Assembly (NCBI RefSeq): GCF_003688665.1
Contig: NZ_REFO01000010.1
Coordinates: 434,001-498,000 of the forward strand
DNA length: 64,000 nucleotides
Source: Hydrogenothermus marinus
GTDB taxonomy: Bacteria; Aquificota; Aquificia; Aquificales; Hydrogenothermaceae
Reading direction: 5' to 3'
The notes below the pieces were generated by a model, which worked only from the letters and a program-made list of their open reading frames with translations, was not told where the DNA came from and searched no databases. Positions within the stretch are counted from its first letter, which is position 1. The number at the start of each line of letters is the position of its first letter. Shown here piece after piece: positions 8,757 through 19,227 of the stretch. Made by a program: the position numbers and the translations under genes.

Positions 8757-10560
8757 TCAGTTTTTAGAAGAAGCAAAAAAAAGAAGCTGGCTTAAAATAA
8801 TAGATAAGCCTTTAGATGTTAATCTTGAAATTCCACATGTTGCTTATATAGAAACTAAAAAAGAAGATTCAAAAATCCTTTTATTTAAAAATCCAGTAGA
8901 TAAAAAAGAAGGAATAAAATATGATATCCCTGTATTAATGAATACTTTTGCAAATTATGAAATTACCGAATTTATTTTTGGAAAACATCCAGATAAGATT
9001 GCAAAAGAGATAGAAGAATTATTACATATAAAACCACCAGAAAGTTTTAAAGAAAAAATAAATTCTTTAAAAACTGTTTTTAAACTAAAAAATATATTTC
9101 CCAAAAAATTAAAAAAAGAAGGAAGATGTCAGCAGATAAAATACACAGAAAATATAAATCTTGATATTATTCCTATACTAAAAACATGGGAAAAAGATGC
9201 AGGAAAATTTATAACTGCAGGACATATTTATACTCAAAGTATAGATGGTAAAATAAAAAATCTTGGTTTATACAGAATCCAAAAACTAAATAAAGATAAA
9301 CTTATTATCCATTGGCAGATTCATAAAGATGGAAATCATTTTTTTCAAGAGTATAAAAAAGCAGGTAAAAAAATGCCTGTTTCTATAGCAATAGGAGGAG
9401 ATCCATTATATTTTTGGTGTGGGCAAGCACCACTTCCTTATGGAATTTTTGAGCTTTTATTATATGGATTTATAAGAAATAAAAATCCAAAGCTTGTAAA
9501 ATCTATTACAAATGATATTTATATTCCTGAAGATGTTGATATAGTAATAGAAGGAGAAGTTGATCCGAATAATTTTGCCCCTGAAGGACCTTTTGGAGAC
9601 CATACTGGTTATTATACCCCTGTTGAAAAATTTCCAGTAATGGAAGTTAAAGCAATTACAATGAAAAAAAATCCTATATATCAAGCTACAGTAGTAGGAA
9701 AGCCACCTGTTGAAGATAAATATATGGGATGGGCTACAGAAAGAATATTTTTACCACTTTTAAAAACAACAACCCCTGATTTAATAGATTATCATATGCC
9801 AGAAAATGGATGTTTCCATAACTTACTTATTGCAAAAATATCCCCAAGATATAAAGGTCATTCAAAACAGATAATGCATGCTTTATGGGGAGTTGGGCAG
9901 ATGAGCTTTTTAAAGCATGCTATTTTTGTTGATGAAAATGCACCTGATTTAACTGATTATGAAAATTTAGCAAGATACATACTAAATAGATTAAGTAATA
10001 AATCCTTTTTAATTACAGAAGGAATAGTTGACCAGCTTGACCATGCAAGTTATGAATCTCTCGTTGGTGGAAAACTTGGAATAGATGCAACAGGTAAAGA
10101 AATAAAAAAAGAGATTGAAATTTTAGATGATAAAGCCCTTTTGGAAAAACTTCAAAAACTGGATAAAGATATAAAAGAGATAAAACAGTATTTTACAGAT
10201 ACTTCAAATCCAATTTTATTAGTAAAAATACAAAAAACAAAACCTGTAAAAGAAATTTTTAATAAATTAAAACAGCTAAAAAAACATTTAAAAATAGTGA
10301 TTTTTCTTGATGATAAAAAAGAAAATGATTTAAACAATCCATATATGCTTGTTTGGAGAATAACAGGAGATATAGATGCATTATATGATGTTTGGATAGA
10401 AGAAATATGGGGAGTAAATGCTACTTCTAAAAATGATATTGATGGATATTATAGAAAATGGCCAGAAGAGATTAAATGTAATAAAGAAGTTTTAAATAGT
10501 TTAAAAGAAAAAGGCATAATTGATATAGACGAAAATTTTCTTAAAAAATACCAAATTTAA
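8746..10560 (+). CDS. UbiD-family decarboxylase, probably for menaquinone synthesis
   Basis: Member of the UbiD/prenylated-FMN decarboxylase family, 604 residues, with conserved EGPFGDHTGYY (about 279-289) and a downstream VVGKPPVEDKY segment. The length and sequence type match the long UbiD proteins that accompany the futalosine menaquinone route used by Aquificota, rather than the roughly 490-residue ubiquinone enzyme. It needs a UbiX flavin prenyltransferase, not seen here. The ATG lies inside the end of the PBP gene, so the two are co-translated. The exact substrate is inferred. Confidence 0.78.
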   Translation: MEINQFLEEAKKRSWLKIIDKPLDVNLEIPHVAYIETKKEDSKILLFKNPVDKKEGIKYDIPVLMNTFANYEITEFIFGKHPDKIAKEIEELLHIKPPESFKEKINSLKTVFKLKNIFPKKLKKEGRCQQIKYTENINLDIIPILKTWEKDAGKFITAGHIYTQSIDGKIKNLGLYRIQKLNKDKLIIHWQIHKDGNHFFQEYKKAGKKMPVSIAIGGDPLYFWCGQAPLPYGIFELLLYGFIRNKNPKLVKSITNDIYIPEDVDIVIEGEVDPNNFAPEGPFGDHTGYYTPVEKFPVMEVKAITMKKNPIYQATVVGKPPVEDKYMGWATERIFLPLLKTTTPDLIDYHMPENGCFHNLLIAKISPRYKGHSKQIMHALWGVGQMSFLKHAIFVDENAPDLTDYENLARYILNRLSNKSFLITEGIVDQLDHASYESLVGGKLGIDATGKEIKKEIEILDDKALLEKLQKLDKDIKEIKQYFTDTSNPILLVKIQKTKPVKEIFNKLKQLKKHLKIVIFLDDKKENDLNNPYMLVWRITGDIDALYDVWIEEIWGVNATSKNDIDGYYRKWPEEIKCNKEVLNSLKEKGIIDIDENFLKKYQI

Positions 10561-10564
10561 AATT

Positions 10565-10593
10565 TTTGACTTGAAAATTTTTATATTTTAAAT
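10565..10593 (+). promoter_or_regulatory. Putative sigma-70 type promoter for the dksA-pncA-polA-recO operon
   Basis: TTGACT is followed after 17 bases by TAAATT in the short gap before dksA. The region is AT-rich, so chance matches are possible. Confidence 0.35.
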
Positions 10594-10626
10594 TTATTTA
10601 ACAAAAATAAGAAAAGGAGAAAAAAA

Positions 10627-10977
10627 TTGGAACATTTAACACCAGAGCAGATAGAAGAGATTAAAAATTCCCTTTTAGAATGGAAAAAACAGATACTAAA
10701 AGAAAGTAAAGAAGCAGTAGGTGAGCCTTTATCTTATGAAGGAGGAGATGAGATAGATAGAGCAGATACAGAAGCAGGAAGATTTTTAACATTAAGAAAC
10801 CTTGATAGAGATAGAAAAGTTTTGAAAAAAATAGAGTATTCACTTAGAAAAATAGAAGCAGGAACTTATGGAATTTGCGAAGTGTGTGGAGCAGAAATAC
10901 CTTTTGAAAGATTAAAAGCAAGACCTGTAGCTAATTTATGTATTAAATGTAAGGAGATAGAAGAAGAAAATGAATAA
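10627..10977 (+). CDS. dksA: DksA/TraR-family zinc-finger transcription factor
   Basis: 116-residue coiled-coil protein with a C-terminal four-Cys zinc finger (CEVC at 84-87, CIKC at 105-108) and the FERLKARP segment typical of the family. DksA proteins enter the RNA polymerase secondary channel and tune stable RNA and stress promoters with ppGpp. The start is TTG at 10627, seven bases after AAGGAG. It is somewhat short compared with the 151-residue E. coli protein, as in many DksA/YocK-like members. It begins a run with pncA, polA and recO. Confidence 0.8.
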   Translation: MEHLTPEQIEEIKNSLLEWKKQILKESKEAVGEPLSYEGGDEIDRADTEAGRFLTLRNLDRDRKVLKKIEYSLRKIEAGTYGICEVCGAEIPFERLKARPVANLCIKCKEIEEENE

Positions 10978-10989
10978 GGGAGGTTAAAA

Positions 10990-11574
10990 ATGAAAGTAAA
11001 AATAACAGACCTTGATGCTTTAATTATAGTTGATATGCAAAATGATTTTATGCCAGATGGAGTACTTCCTGTAAAAGATGCAGATAAAATAATTCCAAGA
11101 CTTAATGAATATATAAAAATGTTTGAAGAAAAATCAAATCCTGTATTTTTTACAAGGGATTGGCATCCAGAAAATCATATATCTTTTAAAGGTTTTGGGG
11201 GAATATGGCCACCTCACTGTGTTCAAGATACAGAAGGAGCTAAATTCCATAAAGATTTATACATTCCTTCAGATAACAAATTTATAATCTCAAAAGGTGA
11301 TTCAAGAGATTTTGATGCATACTCAGGATTTCAAGGAACTATTTTAAATGATTTATTAAAAGAAAGAGGAATAAAAAGATTATTTGTTGGTGGAGTTGCA
11401 ACAGATTATTGTGTAAAAAATACAGTCTTAGGCGGATTAAATTTAGGCTATCAAGTTTTTGTACTTGAAGATGGAATAAAAGGAGTAGATGTTAATGAAG
11501 GAGACAGCGAAAAAGCTTTAAACTTAATGCTTGACAAAGGAGCAACCTTAATAAAGTTTGAAGATATAAAATGA
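10990..11574 (+). CDS. pncA: Nicotinamidase
   Basis: Isochorismatase-fold amidase that hydrolyses nicotinamide to nicotinic acid in NAD salvage. It has the catalytic Asp in IIVDMQNDF (Asp15), the zinc site D-x-H-x3-H (Asp57, His59, His63), His76 in PPHC, and the nucleophile Cys141 in ATDYC. The 194-residue length fits. GGGAGG precedes the ATG, and the stop overlaps the polA start by four bases. Confidence 0.9.
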   Translation: MKVKITDLDALIIVDMQNDFMPDGVLPVKDADKIIPRLNEYIKMFEEKSNPVFFTRDWHPENHISFKGFGGIWPPHCVQDTEGAKFHKDLYIPSDNKFIISKGDSRDFDAYSGFQGTILNDLLKERGIKRLFVGGVATDYCVKNTVLGGLNLGYQVFVLEDGIKGVDVNEGDSEKALNLMLDKGATLIKFEDIK

Positions 11575-13349
11575 AATTTTCATATATTACAGAGAAAAAA
11601 CAGCTTGAAAATATAATACCAATTTTAAAAGCAGAAAAATATCTTTACTTAGATACAGAAGTAGCAGTAAAGAATTTTAAAAATATAGATTTTTTTTCAG
11701 ATAAAGTTAGATTAATTCAGATTGGAACAGAAAAAGATATTTTTGTAATAGATATATTTAAAATAGGAAAAGAAAATATAAATATCTTAAAGCCAATTTT
11801 AGAAGAAAAAGGACTAATAGGACATAACCTAAAATTTGATATTAAATTTTTAAAAACAAATTTTGATATATTTCCCAAAATAGTTTTTGATACTATGATA
11901 GCATCTCAAATAATATCAGAAGGAAAAGATACAAAGCATTCACTTCTTGCAGTTTCAAAAAGAGAAGCAGACCTTGACTTAGATAAATCTCAACAAAAAT
12001 CACCATGGCATTTAACAGACCTTTTAGAAGAACAGATAAAATATGCGGCAAATGATATTGAAGCTTTAAGACAGATTTTTCCAAGTTTAAAAGAAAAATT
12101 AAATCAGATGAAAACACCTCATAAAGCAACAGGGGAAACAAAAGAGATTTTTGGAGTAGAAAATCCGGTTGCGGCAGTAGAATTTACCTTTATTCCAAAT
12201 CTTGCTTTAATAGAACTAAAGGGAATGCCAATAGATAAAAATTTACTAGACAAAATGTTAAAACAACTATCTTCAGAGTATCAAAGCTTATATATTGATT
12301 TTTTTAGAAAGTATGGAATAGATCCTTTTTCACCTCAAAAAGTAGCAAACTGGCTTACAAACAAGCTCAAATTAAAACTTCCCAAAACAGAAAAAGGCTC
12401 TATCTCATCTCAAGATAAATATTTAAGAAAGTATGAAAATAAACCAGAAGTACAAAAACTTATAGAAATAAGAACAAAAAAGAAACTTCTTGATAAAGTA
12501 AAAGAGCTAAATGAATATATAACCCCAGATTTAGAAGATGAAAACACAGGAAGAATAAGAAGCTTATATAGACAGATAGGAGCACCTACAGGTAGGATGT
12601 CATCATCTAAACCAAATTTACAAAATATACCACCAGTTTTAAGAAAATTGTTCAGACCTGCAAAAAATTACTCTATGATAGTTGCAGATTATTCACAGAT
12701 AGAACTTAGAATTGCCGCAGAATATACAAAAGACCAAGTAATGATAAATGCTTTCAAACAAGGTTTAGACCTTCATAGATTTACTGCATCATTAATTACA
12801 GGAAAAGATTATGAAGACATAACAAAAGAAGAAAGACAGATGGCAAAAGCTATAAATTTCGGACTTATTTATGGAATATCACCTCGCTCATTAATGGAAT
12901 ATGCAAGTAGTAGCTATGGAGTAGAAATATCTTTAAAAGAAGCACAAATTTTCCATGAAAAATTTTTTGAGCATTACAAAGGCTTTAAAAAATGGCATGA
13001 AGAAACTAAAGAAAAACTAAAAAATCATAGAGAAATAGAAGTTGTATCTTTACTTGGAAGAAGAATGAAAGTTATGAAATTTACAGATGCAGTAAATTAT
13101 CCTATTCAAGCAACAGGAAGTGATATGCTAAAAATGGCAGTAAACTTTTTTGGAAAATTGAAAAAAGATTTAGATGCATATATTGTAAATCTTGTCCATG
13201 ATGAAATTATTGTAGAAGCAAAAGAAGATATAAAAGAAGAAGCTAAAGCTATTTTAGAAGAAAGTATGAAAAAAGCAGGAGAAATATTACTAAAAAATGT
13301 ACCTATAAAATATGAGATTGAAATAGTTACTAACTGGTCTGAAAAATAG
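11571..13349 (+). CDS. polA: Family A DNA polymerase with 3'-5' exonuclease, no 5' nuclease
   Basis: 592-residue polymerase. The DEDD-type 3'-5' exonuclease spans about 1-185, with the D-x-E pair at Asp28/Glu30 and GHNLKFD. The polymerase spans about 200-592: motif A VADYSQIELR, motif B RQMAKAINFGLIYG, motif C VHDEI. The 5'-3' nuclease domain of typical Pol I is absent. This matches the Aquificota-type PolA that has been linked to hot-spring viral polymerases (3173 Pol type) and apicoplast polymerases. It overlaps pncA by four bases and abuts recO, consistent with a replication and repair role. Confidence 0.92.
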   Translation: MKFSYITEKKQLENIIPILKAEKYLYLDTEVAVKNFKNIDFFSDKVRLIQIGTEKDIFVIDIFKIGKENINILKPILEEKGLIGHNLKFDIKFLKTNFDIFPKIVFDTMIASQIISEGKDTKHSLLAVSKREADLDLDKSQQKSPWHLTDLLEEQIKYAANDIEALRQIFPSLKEKLNQMKTPHKATGETKEIFGVENPVAAVEFTFIPNLALIELKGMPIDKNLLDKMLKQLSSEYQSLYIDFFRKYGIDPFSPQKVANWLTNKLKLKLPKTEKGSISSQDKYLRKYENKPEVQKLIEIRTKKKLLDKVKELNEYITPDLEDENTGRIRSLYRQIGAPTGRMSSSKPNLQNIPPVLRKLFRPAKNYSMIVADYSQIELRIAAEYTKDQVMINAFKQGLDLHRFTASLITGKDYEDITKEERQMAKAINFGLIYGISPRSLMEYASSSYGVEISLKEAQIFHEKFFEHYKGFKKWHEETKEKLKNHREIEVVSLLGRRMKVMKFTDAVNYPIQATGSDMLKMAVNFFGKLKKDLDAYIVNLVHDEIIVEAKEDIKEEAKAILEESMKKAGEILLKNVPIKYEIEIVTNWSEK

Positions 13350-14045
13350 ATGATTTTTATAAAAGATGAAGCAATAGTTTTAAGGAAATCAGAGGTCGGA
13401 GATAAAGATTTATCTATTACTGTATATACAAAAACCCTTGGAAAAGAAAATATTTATGTAAAAGGAGCTCAAATTATAAAGCATCCCTTTTTACCAGTCT
13501 TACAGCCATTTAACTGGTTTAAAGGAGTTTTGATTAGATATAAAGAAAAGCTTTATATAAAAGAGATAGATAAAAGTTATAATCTTGCATATAACTATAC
13601 AAAAGATTTAGACAAACTAAAAACTGCTATCTGGATTTTAGAAACATTTGATAAATATACATTATTTCCTGATAAAAATATGTTCACTTTTTTAAAAAAA
13701 ACCCTTTATTTTCTATCAAAAACTAATAACTTAGAAAACTATAAACTATCATTTGTAATTAAATATATCTATCTTTATGGAATTTTTCCAATGATTTCAA
13801 AATGTATAAAATGCGAAATAGATATTAATAGCTCAAATTTTGCAAAATTTTCTTTCAAAAAAAGAGGAAGTATATGTAAAAAATGCAGTAAAGATAAAAA
13901 AACAGATTTAACTTATAATCAGATTTTAGATATAAACAAACTTTTAAAAAAAGATCTAAAAGAAATAGACAAAATTAATATAAAAAATCCAGAATCTCTA
14001 ATCAATAAACTTACTAAATATTTAGAAAGCGAAACAAGCTTATAA
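13350..14045 (+). CDS. recO: DNA repair protein RecO
   Basis: Recombination mediator that helps load RecA on SSB-coated DNA with RecR. An N-terminal OB-fold (about 1-80, starting DEAIVLRKSEVGDKD) is followed by a helical part and a four-Cys zinc motif (CIKC at about 151-154, CKKC at about 171-174). The 231-residue length is usual. The ATG follows the polA stop without a gap, so it is probably translationally coupled. Confidence 0.82.
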   Translation: MIFIKDEAIVLRKSEVGDKDLSITVYTKTLGKENIYVKGAQIIKHPFLPVLQPFNWFKGVLIRYKEKLYIKEIDKSYNLAYNYTKDLDKLKTAIWILETFDKYTLFPDKNMFTFLKKTLYFLSKTNNLENYKLSFVIKYIYLYGIFPMISKCIKCEIDINSSNFAKFSFKKRGSICKKCSKDKKTDLTYNQILDINKLLKKDLKEIDKINIKNPESLINKLTKYLESETSL

Positions 14046-14146
14046 ACTTTAGGATATATATACAAATTTTTTATTACAAAAAACTATAATATCCAGCAAT
14101 AAAAATTATATAGACAAAATATAATTTTATACTTAAATTTATCTTA

Positions 14147-14165
14147 GATAATGACTTTCATTAGG
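14147..14165. promoter_or_regulatory. Fur-box-like site before the superoxide dismutase gene
   Basis: GATAATGACTTTCATTAGG agrees with the classic 19-bp Fur consensus at 14 of 19 positions, keeping the GATAATGA half and CATTA of the other half. It lies directly before the ribosome binding site of an iron-type SOD gene, where iron control is plausible. Chance similarity in AT-rich DNA cannot be excluded. Confidence 0.25.
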
Positions 14166-14175
14166 AGGAATAGTC

Positions 14176-14754
14176 ATGGATTATAAAGCAAAAGATTTTA
14201 CAAATTTAATAGGTATGGATGGTTTTAGTAAGGAGCTTTTAGAACAACACTTTACTTTGTATAATGGTTATGTGGCTAATACAAATAAACTTCTTGAGAT
14301 TCTAAAAAGTATGAGAGAAGAAGGCAAACTTGGAACACCTGAATTTGCAGAAGTAAAAAGAAGACTTGGCTGGGAATTTAATGGAATGAGACTTCATGAA
14401 TACTATTTTGAAAATCTTGGAGGTGATGGAAATCTAAATAAAGAAGGGAAATTAGCAAAGCTTTTTGAAGAAAACTTTGGAAATTATGAAAACTGGGAAA
14501 ATGAGTTTAAAGCTATAGGTAAAATGAGAGGCATTAGCTGGGTTATTTTATATCAGGATAATATTAGTGGTGATCTCATTAATTTCTGGATAAATGAGCA
14601 TGATGTAGCACATCCTGCAGGATGTAAACCTATACTTGTAATGGATGTTTTTGAGCATGCATTCTTGACAGATTATGGATTAAATAGAGCTGACTATATA
14701 GAAGCCTTCTTTAAAAATATAAACTGGGAAGTTGTAGAAAATAGACTGATTTAA
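14176..14754 (+). CDS. sodB: Superoxide dismutase (Fe/Mn family)
   Basis: Cytoplasmic enzyme converting superoxide to peroxide and oxygen. The four metal ligands are visible: His25, His74 (LHEYYFENLGG), Asp157 and His161 in MDVFEHAF. The spacing is that of bacterial Fe-SOD, but metal preference cannot be settled from sequence. Length 192 residues. AGGAGG stands before the ATG. A Fur-like box lies in the leader. The next gene follows after 14 bases with its own ribosome binding site. Confidence 0.9.
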   Translation: MDYKAKDFTNLIGMDGFSKELLEQHFTLYNGYVANTNKLLEILKSMREEGKLGTPEFAEVKRRLGWEFNGMRLHEYYFENLGGDGNLNKEGKLAKLFEENFGNYENWENEFKAIGKMRGISWVILYQDNISGDLINFWINEHDVAHPAGCKPILVMDVFEHAFLTDYGLNRADYIEAFFKNINWEVVENRLI

Positions 14755-14768
14755 AAAGGAGGGATAAG

Positions 14769-16178
14769 ATGTTTATAAGAAACATTAATTTGTTTATCGT
14801 TCCTTCAATTCTTTTTTTCGTAGGTATTTTCTTAGTATCTTGTGCTGGTACTTCAGTAAGCTCAGTAAAAGGAACAGAGCAAAGTATAACAAAAACAGCA
14901 GCTTACAAGGGTCCAAAGGCAAGAATAGCTGTTGCTTCAATAAAATGTAAAGCTGCTAAATGTAATGGTCAAATTGGAAGTGGTCTTAGAGATATGCTTA
15001 TTAGCGCTTTAGCAAATTCAAACAGATTTATAGTTCTTGGAGGAAGTGAAGAACTTCAGGAATTGGAGAAAGAAATAAATCTTTCTCAAAGTGGCTATAT
15101 TAGACAAGAAAGTGCTATCCAACCAGGTGGATGGGAAGCAGCAGATATTATAGTTTTAGGTTCAATAACGGCATTTGAACCTAATGCTGGTGGTATAGGT
15201 GCTGGGGGAATAGGTATCCCTTTAGGAGTTCCTCTTATAGGTGGAGTTAAATTTGGGAAAAAAGAGGCTTATATAGCTATGGATTTAAGACTTGTTGATG
15301 TTAGAACAAGAAGAATAGTTGCTGCAACTACTGTAGAAGGTAAAGCATCTTCCTTTAATGTTGGTGGATTAGGGGCTGGATTTACAGGTGGATTAATATT
15401 AGGTGGTGGCCTTTCTGTATACAAAAATACACCTATGGAAAAAGCTGTAAGAGTTCTTATAGATAAATCTGTAGATTTTATAGCAAAAAGAACTCCTGAG
15501 GAATATTATAGATATACACCAGAAGGTAAAGAAATAAATTCTACACAACCACCAGTAAATTCTGGAGTTGCAACTAAACCAACTAATAAACCTACTACTC
15601 CAGTATTAGCAGGAGGAATAAAAAGAGCACAAGTTGAATTTGAACCAGGTAGTAAAGTTTTATTTTCAGAAGACTTTTCTAACTGCACTGAAAAACCTAC
15701 AACTTTAAAAGTAGTAGAGGGTGATTTTGAGTGTGTAGAATTTGGTGGAAGAAAATGGTTAGTAAATATAGTAGGTAGTTCAAAAGCTGTTAAAAAAGTA
15801 AATCTTGGAGAAGACTTCGCTATAGAATTTGATATTTATGTAACAGAAAAACCAAGTGGATTACTTTCTATCTCACTAGGAAGCGATGGTAGAGGTGGAG
15901 AGATTAGTTTTACTAATGATTATGTATCTACAATAGGTGTTCATCTTTTGGGAAAAGAATTAACTAAAAGGCTTTCTCGTAAAACAATTCATCATGTTGC
16001 TATACAAAAAAAAGAAAATTTTCTTCGCCTATTTGTTGATGGAAATAGACTTGCTACAGAAGAGATTGATCCTATAAGAATGAGTCAGAACAATGATGGT
16101 TTTGTAATAGTTCAAAGAGGAAACATTAATGAAGGAAACTATTTTCTTATAACTAATATAAGAGTTACTTCTTATTAA
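14769..16178 (+). CDS. CsgG-family lipoprotein with a C-terminal LamG-like domain
   Basis: 469-residue secreted lipoprotein with a hydrophobic leader ending in the lipobox LVSC (Cys25). Residues about 45-265 resemble CsgG/curli-assembly proteins: RIAVASIKC, DMLISALANSNRF, and a glycine-rich transmembrane-like stretch AGGIGAGGIGIPLGVP. A Pro/Thr linker (about 270-290) leads to a C-terminal beta domain (about 300-469) starting VLFSEDFSNC, like LamG/concanavalin folds. There are no csgA, csgE or csgF neighbours, so curli secretion is not implied. An outer-membrane pore or stress lipoprotein is possible. Confidence 0.7.
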   Translation: MFIRNINLFIVPSILFFVGIFLVSCAGTSVSSVKGTEQSITKTAAYKGPKARIAVASIKCKAAKCNGQIGSGLRDMLISALANSNRFIVLGGSEELQELEKEINLSQSGYIRQESAIQPGGWEAADIIVLGSITAFEPNAGGIGAGGIGIPLGVPLIGGVKFGKKEAYIAMDLRLVDVRTRRIVAATTVEGKASSFNVGGLGAGFTGGLILGGGLSVYKNTPMEKAVRVLIDKSVDFIAKRTPEEYYRYTPEGKEINSTQPPVNSGVATKPTNKPTTPVLAGGIKRAQVEFEPGSKVLFSEDFSNCTEKPTTLKVVEGDFECVEFGGRKWLVNIVGSSKAVKKVNLGEDFAIEFDIYVTEKPSGLLSISLGSDGRGGEISFTNDYVSTIGVHLLGKELTKRLSRKTIHHVAIQKKENFLRLFVDGNRLATEEIDPIRMSQNNDGFVIVQRGNINEGNYFLITNIRVTSY

Positions 16179-16186
16179 AAATATCA

Positions 16187-16215
16187 AGGGGCTGTTTAAA
16201 CAGTCCCTTCATTTA
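16187..16215 (+). terminator. Hairpin terminator after the CsgG-like gene
   Basis: The stem pairs GGGGCTG (16188-16194) with CAGTCCC (16201-16207), with one G-T pair, around a TTTAAA loop. It is followed by TTCATTTATTT. The T-run is broken, so it may act as an attenuator before the next gene. Confidence 0.55.
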
Positions 16216-16237
16216 TTTAATATAGGAGACTTTGAAA

Positions 16238-16630
16238 ATGAATAAGTATTTTTTTTATTTAATAACTACTCTTTTATTTATAACCTTTTCAAATGCTCAA
16301 ATTATTAAGGAATCTTATGTCAGTACAACCAAGATAATAATAACAAGTAAAAATATAGATATTCCTTTTGGTATGAATGGAAAAATTATTATTGCAAATA
16401 TGGGGAAATTTCAAATTGATAAGATTAAAAGCATAGATATATTTATTGACAATTATGGAAAAATAAATGGAATAAGAATTATTTATATTGATGGTTTACA
16501 AGGCAATGAGAGTATATTCATAAGGAATGTGAAATCTATAATTTTTGAAAAATTAAAATCTCCAATGCAAAAAAATAAGAAAGTTCATTTAAGAGTTCTA
16601 ACAATAGATGAACTTATTCATCCTTGGTAA
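16238..16630 (+). CDS. Exported protein of unknown function
   Basis: 130-residue protein with a clear N-terminal signal sequence (hydrophobic 5-19, cut near SNA-Q). The mature part is beta-rich in appearance with alternating Ile and charged residues. I do not recognise a family. I preferred the ATG at 16238, nine bases after AGGAG, over the upstream TTG at 16232, which is too close to the ribosome binding site. It lies between a terminator-like hairpin and the convergent Nudix gene. Confidence 0.6.
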   Translation: MNKYFFYLITTLLFITFSNAQIIKESYVSTTKIIITSKNIDIPFGMNGKIIIANMGKFQIDKIKSIDIFIDNYGKINGIRIIYIDGLQGNESIFIRNVKSIIFEKLKSPMQKNKKVHLRVLTIDELIHPW

Positions 16631-16633
16631 GTA

Positions 16634-17044
16634 TTATCTATTAATAAAATCCTTTAATATTTTTTCATGATCAAAAACTAATTTATCAAAAGGAATTTCT
16701 TCTAATTTAAAGATTTTTACTTCTTTAGCATCAGAACTTGCTTTCGGCATTCCATAAGCTTTACATATAAAAACTACAGAAACAGTATGAAATCTTGGAT
16801 CTCTTTTTGGATCAGAATACACACCTAAAATTCTTACTATCTCAACATCAAGGCTTATTTCTTCTTTCATTTCTCTTTTTACTGCATCTTCAACAGTTTC
16901 TCCAATATCAACAAATCCTCCCGGAATAGCAAGTCCTAAAGGTGGATTTTTTCTTTCAATAAGAACAATACCTTGAAAATTATCTTTTTCATCAAATAAT
17001 TGAACTATACCATCAACAGCTACATAAGGAGTTTTTATTGCCAT
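16634..17044 (-). CDS. Nudix hydrolase, ADP-ribose pyrophosphatase type
   Basis: 136-residue Nudix protein. The box runs from Gly42 to about residue 64: GGFVDIGET, then REMKEEISL, matching G-x5-E-x7-R-E-x2-E-E. The substrate is a nucleoside diphosphate-linked compound; the PGGF before the box resembles ADP-ribose/8-oxo-dGTP sanitising enzymes. It is a single gene convergent with the preceding unknown gene, with a three-base gap. Confidence 0.82.
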   Translation of the reverse strand: MAIKTPYVAVDGIVQLFDEKDNFQGIVLIERKNPPLGLAIPGGFVDIGETVEDAVKREMKEEISLDVEIVRILGVYSDPKRDPRFHTVSVVFICKAYGMPKASSDAKEVKIFKLEEIPFDKLVFDHEKILKDFINR

Positions 17045-17106
17045 TTTATTACCTTTTCTTTAAATTTTTAGTATATTTAATAATAACAAATAAAAAAAGG
17101 GAGTAA

Positions 17107-19227
<2,121 letters not shown>

